A stretch of DNA of 8,462 bases from assembly GCA_018262135.1 (NCBI GenBank), contig JAGTSD010000202.1, positions 1-8,462 on the forward strand. The letters are read 5' to 3'. Below are positions 7,069 to 8,462 of this stretch, one piece after another (within the stretch, counting starts at the first letter, position 1; every line of letters begins with the position of its first letter). This stretch comes from Pseudomonadota bacterium. Its GTDB lineage: Bacteria; Pseudomonadota; Gammaproteobacteria; Competibacterales; Competibacteraceae. A program made the position numbers and the translations under genes. The notes beneath the pieces are model-generated. The model was not told where the DNA came from. It did no database searches and saw only the letters and a list, made by a program, of their open reading frames with translations.

Positions 7069-7398
7069 ATGAATAATTTAGAGCAAGCCGAGATTTTGTT
7101 ACACCGGATGACGCGCGCTGAAAAGGCGATGGTCCTGCAATGGATTGCTCGGGATATTGGCGAGGCTTTTCCGGGAATCGAGAACAACGCGGGCATCTGT
7201 GGCGGCGTGCCCTGTATTGTCCGCACCCGCATTCCGGTCTGGGTGTTGGTTCAGGCGCGGCGGCAGGGGGTTGGCGAAGCGGAATTGCTGAGGGCCTATC
7301 CGGCGTTGCGCGCCGAGGATTTGACAAACGCCTGGGCTTACGCTCGCGCTCACGCGGATGAGATTGATCGGCAGATTCGGGCCAACGAGGAGGATTGA
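7069..7398 (+). CDS. DUF433 family protein, predicted antitoxin
   Basis: This 109-residue protein has a helical N-terminal part (about 1-38, with TRAEKAMVLQWIARDIGEAF) and a C-terminal DUF433 domain (about 41-98), recognised from GICGGVPCIVRTRIPVWVL followed by the helix-turn-helix-like YPALRAEDLTNAWAYA. DUF433 proteins (COG2442) are predicted antitoxins, likely DNA-binding and paired with PIN-like nucleases. The ATG at 7069 is chosen because GGGA lies nine bases upstream; an ATG at 7060 and a GTG at 7054 are in frame and possible. The stop codon overlaps the start of the next gene (TGATG at 7396-7400), a sign of translational coupling with the partner DUF5615 gene. The pair is on the strand opposite to its neighbours, 138 bases from the symporter start. 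No clear promoter could be placed in that gap. Confidence 0.85.
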   Translation: MNNLEQAEILLHRMTRAEKAMVLQWIARDIGEAFPGIENNAGICGGVPCIVRTRIPVWVLVQARRQGVGEAELLRAYPALRAEDLTNAWAYARAHADEIDRQIRANEED

Positions 7399-7736
7399 TG
7401 GCCCGTTTGTACGCGGATGAAAATTTTCCCTTGCAGGTGGTCGAGCACCTGCGGCGGTTTGGCCACGAGGTACTGACGATCCAGGAGGATGGTTGCGCCG
7501 GTCAGGCGATAACCGATCCTGCCGTTCTGGCTCGGGCGACCGAGCAAGGGCGGGCATTGCTGACGCTCAATCGCCGGGATTTCATCCGCTTGCATCTGCA
7601 CGATTCCCGGCATGGCGGCATCATCGCCTGTACGTTCGATGCCGATTTCGAGCGGCAGGCGGAGCGTATCGCTGCGGTGATCGGAACGTGCGCCTGCCTC
7701 GACGGCCAGTTGATTCGTATGAATCGGCCTGCTTGA
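7398..7736 (+). CDS. DUF5615 PIN-like nuclease, predicted toxin
   Basis: This 112-residue protein is a small PIN-like domain of the DUF5615 family (COG4634). It shows the N-terminal LYADENFP motif (4-11) with acidic Asp7 and Glu8, the central LLTLNRRDF motif (54-62) with Asp61, and HGGIIACTFDAD (72-83) near the C-terminal strand. These acidic residues are expected to bind a metal ion at an RNase-type site, as in VapC-like PIN toxins. Activity for this subfamily is predicted, not shown here. The ATG at 7398 overlaps the antitoxin stop, and GAGGAG inside the end of the antitoxin gene lies five bases upstream. A TTG one codon earlier is less likely. The gene ends 20 bases from the thioredoxin reductase stop, with which it converges. 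Confidence 0.85.
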   Translation: MARLYADENFPLQVVEHLRRFGHEVLTIQEDGCAGQAITDPAVLARATEQGRALLTLNRRDFIRLHLHDSRHGGIIACTFDADFERQAERIAAVIGTCACLDGQLIRMNRPA

Positions 7737-7756
7737 ACGCGATTGATCGCAGTGGC

Positions 7757-8462
<706 letters not shown>

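Overview
This window is a GC-rich bacterial chromosome segment, most likely from a gammaproteobacterium. The YadG-type ATPase is close to the Escherichia coli protein from end to end, and the YgiM-type SH3/anchor protein, the ApbE-like lipoprotein and the TrxB are all of proteobacterial type. No rRNA, tRNA, CRISPR array, insertion sequence or phage gene is visible. Species assignment is not possible from this sequence alone.

Layout. On the minus strand at the left edge lie the N-terminus of a probable GCS2-type carboxylate-amine/glutamate-cysteine ligase (1-269, cut by the window) and, just upstream of it, a MidA/NDUFAF7-type methyltransferase (305-1546). A 144-bp intergenic region separates the methyltransferase from a divergent plus-strand gene for a YgiM-like SH3b/coiled-coil/membrane-anchor protein (1691-2389). 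That gene converges on a run of four minus-strand genes. In order of transcription these are a sodium:solute symporter (6930-5509), a CitE-like CoA-ester lyase (5432-4548), an ApbE-type FMN transferase lipoprotein (about 4466-3400) and a YadG-like ABC ATPase (3370-2441). A small plus-strand DUF433/DUF5615 toxin-antitoxin-like pair (7069-7736) follows, and the right edge holds most of a thioredoxin reductase on the minus strand (7757-8462, N-terminus outside).

How the genes fit together. The symporter and the CitE-like lyase could form a carboxylate uptake and cleavage pair, but the substrate cannot be read from the sequence. ApbE covalently flavinylates periplasmic redox proteins; no target gene is in the window. 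The YadG-like ATPase has no permease gene beside it.

Most notable points. (1) ApbE has an apparent one-base deletion inside its lipoprotein signal peptide: a complete signal sequence lies in one frame and the lipobox plus the whole catalytic domain in another. (2) A compact hairpin holds part of the apbE ribosome-binding site in its 3' arm and is preceded by a second good hairpin, which suggests a structured leader. (3) The two-gene toxin-antitoxin-like module sits on the opposite strand between housekeeping-type genes. I did not find a clearly new multi-gene system.
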